64,000 nt of DNA from Promethearchaeota archaeon (lineage in GTDB: Archaea > Asgardarchaeota > Lokiarchaeia > Sigyniarchaeales > SOKP01). The notes beneath the pieces were generated by a model, which saw only the letters and a program-made list of their open reading frames with translations, was not told the DNA's origin and searched no databases. Location of the stretch: positions 100,859-164,858 of the forward strand of contig JALGVJ010000005.1 in NCBI GenBank assembly GCA_029838195.1, in the 5' to 3' direction. A program made the position numbers and the translations under genes. Positions 63,658 through 64,000 of this stretch are shown here, piece by piece (within the stretch, counting starts at the first letter, position 1; every line of letters starts with the position of its first letter).

Positions 63658-64000
63658 ATGAAACCTCTCTCTATCACCCGTTTTTCTCCTAATTACGAGG
63701 AATTAGTCCGTTTATACAAAAAAGAAAAGAATGCTAAACAAAAGGTGCGATATCACGCCATGGTATTGATGCATGAAATAAATTGAAGTGGCCCACATTG
63801 TAAAAAAATCCAGCTGTTCGATTCAAATCTGGGTTAATGACTTCAATGAAAAAGGGTTAGAAGGAATTCGCGTGCATTCTCCTCCTGGACGTCCTTCGAG
63901 CCTCTCACCCTCCCAATTAGAAGAATTGAAACGGGATCTTTTAACCTCCCCCCGCAAATTAGGATATGATTTCAGCAATTGGGAAGGAAAGAGTCTCAGG
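63658..64000 (+). mobile_element. IS630-family transposase, 5' part, frameshifted
   Basis: Frame one runs from ATG 63658 to the TGA at 63784, giving 42 residues with LYKKEKNAKQKVRYHAMVL, the N-terminal helix of IS630/Tc1-like transposases. From 63785 the +1 frame continues open to the window end with EVAHIVKKSSCSIQIWVNDF, then GLEGIRVHSPPGRPSSLSP and TSPRKLGYDFSNWEGKSL, the typical HTH, GRPxxLSP and LGYDFxxW motifs. So a single one-base slip separates the two halves: either a decayed copy or programmed frameshifting, which is known in IS630 relatives. The catalytic DDE domain lies beyond the window. Terminal repeats cannot be judged with one end missing. Confidence 0.8.

Noticed and set aside
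1..64000. CRISPR array or replication origin
   Set aside because: No regularly spaced direct repeats were seen, and no ORB-like repeats or cdc6/orc1 gene.

Overview
The window reads as chromosome of an AT-rich archaeon, most likely an Asgard (Promethearchaeota, Lokiarchaeia-like) lineage. Archaeal markers are Topo VI A/B, MCM with an intein, a GINS-like subunit, an archaeal ValRS, LysW-dependent amino-acid enzymes, F420 genes and archaeal TATA boxes (TTTAAATA type) close to starts. Asgard-leaning features are an MglA/Arf-like small GTPase, a PPP-type phosphatase beside a lipid-kinase-fold protein, HEAT-repeat proteins, a histone-deacetylase-family enzyme and a mixture of bacterial-type genes (LeuRS, TIM). 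The lineage call is inference from gene content, because no rRNA is present.

Layout. 0.3-3.5 kb: a small membrane protein, a GTPase, then scpA (fused to a helix-hairpin-helix domain) and scpB. 3.5-9 kb (minus strand): valS, a tRNA-Ala(CGC) with a 30-nt intron-like insert, and a glycyl radical enzyme. 9.3-15 kb: a three-gene MoxR ATPase / VWA / SWIM-like operon. 15-18 kb (minus): lysK, lysZ and lysX/argX of the LysW carrier pathway. 18.2-25.8 kb: coaBC, top6B, top6A, a small HEAT/coiled-coil gene and pyrE. 25.9-33.5 kb: a GINS-like gene, a large membrane/HEAT protein, and mcm with a 428-residue intein. 33.7-39.6 kb: rubrerythrin, a divergent kinase-fold/PPP-phosphatase pair, a VIT1/CCC1 transporter, a zinc alcohol dehydrogenase that appears to start at ATT, and an HDAC-family protein.

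39.8-52.3 kb is the most distinctive block. It holds seven plus-strand genes of a cell-surface system related to the bacterial MoxR-DUF58-transglutaminase-DUF4129 clusters: a giant surface protein with an inactivated transglutaminase-like domain and Ig-like repeats, a second surface protein with a DUF4129-like tail, a free DUF4129-like domain, a DUF4350-like protein, MoxR, DUF58, and a membrane/coiled-coil protein.

52.3-58 kb (minus) is one tightly packed run: two archaeal lipoyl-synthase-like radical SAM enzymes, a lipoate-protein ligase, a hotdog thioesterase, a CofE-nitroreductase (FbiB-like) fusion and CofD. It links lipoate assembly to F420 synthesis. 58-64 kb holds a GT4 glycosyltransferase, a bacterial-type LeuRS, an HdrC-like iron-sulfur protein, a bacterial-type triosephosphate isomerase and the frameshifted start of an IS630-family transposase cut by the window edge.

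Translation signals are mixed. Several genes seem leaderless or have short leaders, while others use GGTGAT-type Shine-Dalgarno sites with TTG, GTG or even ATT starts.
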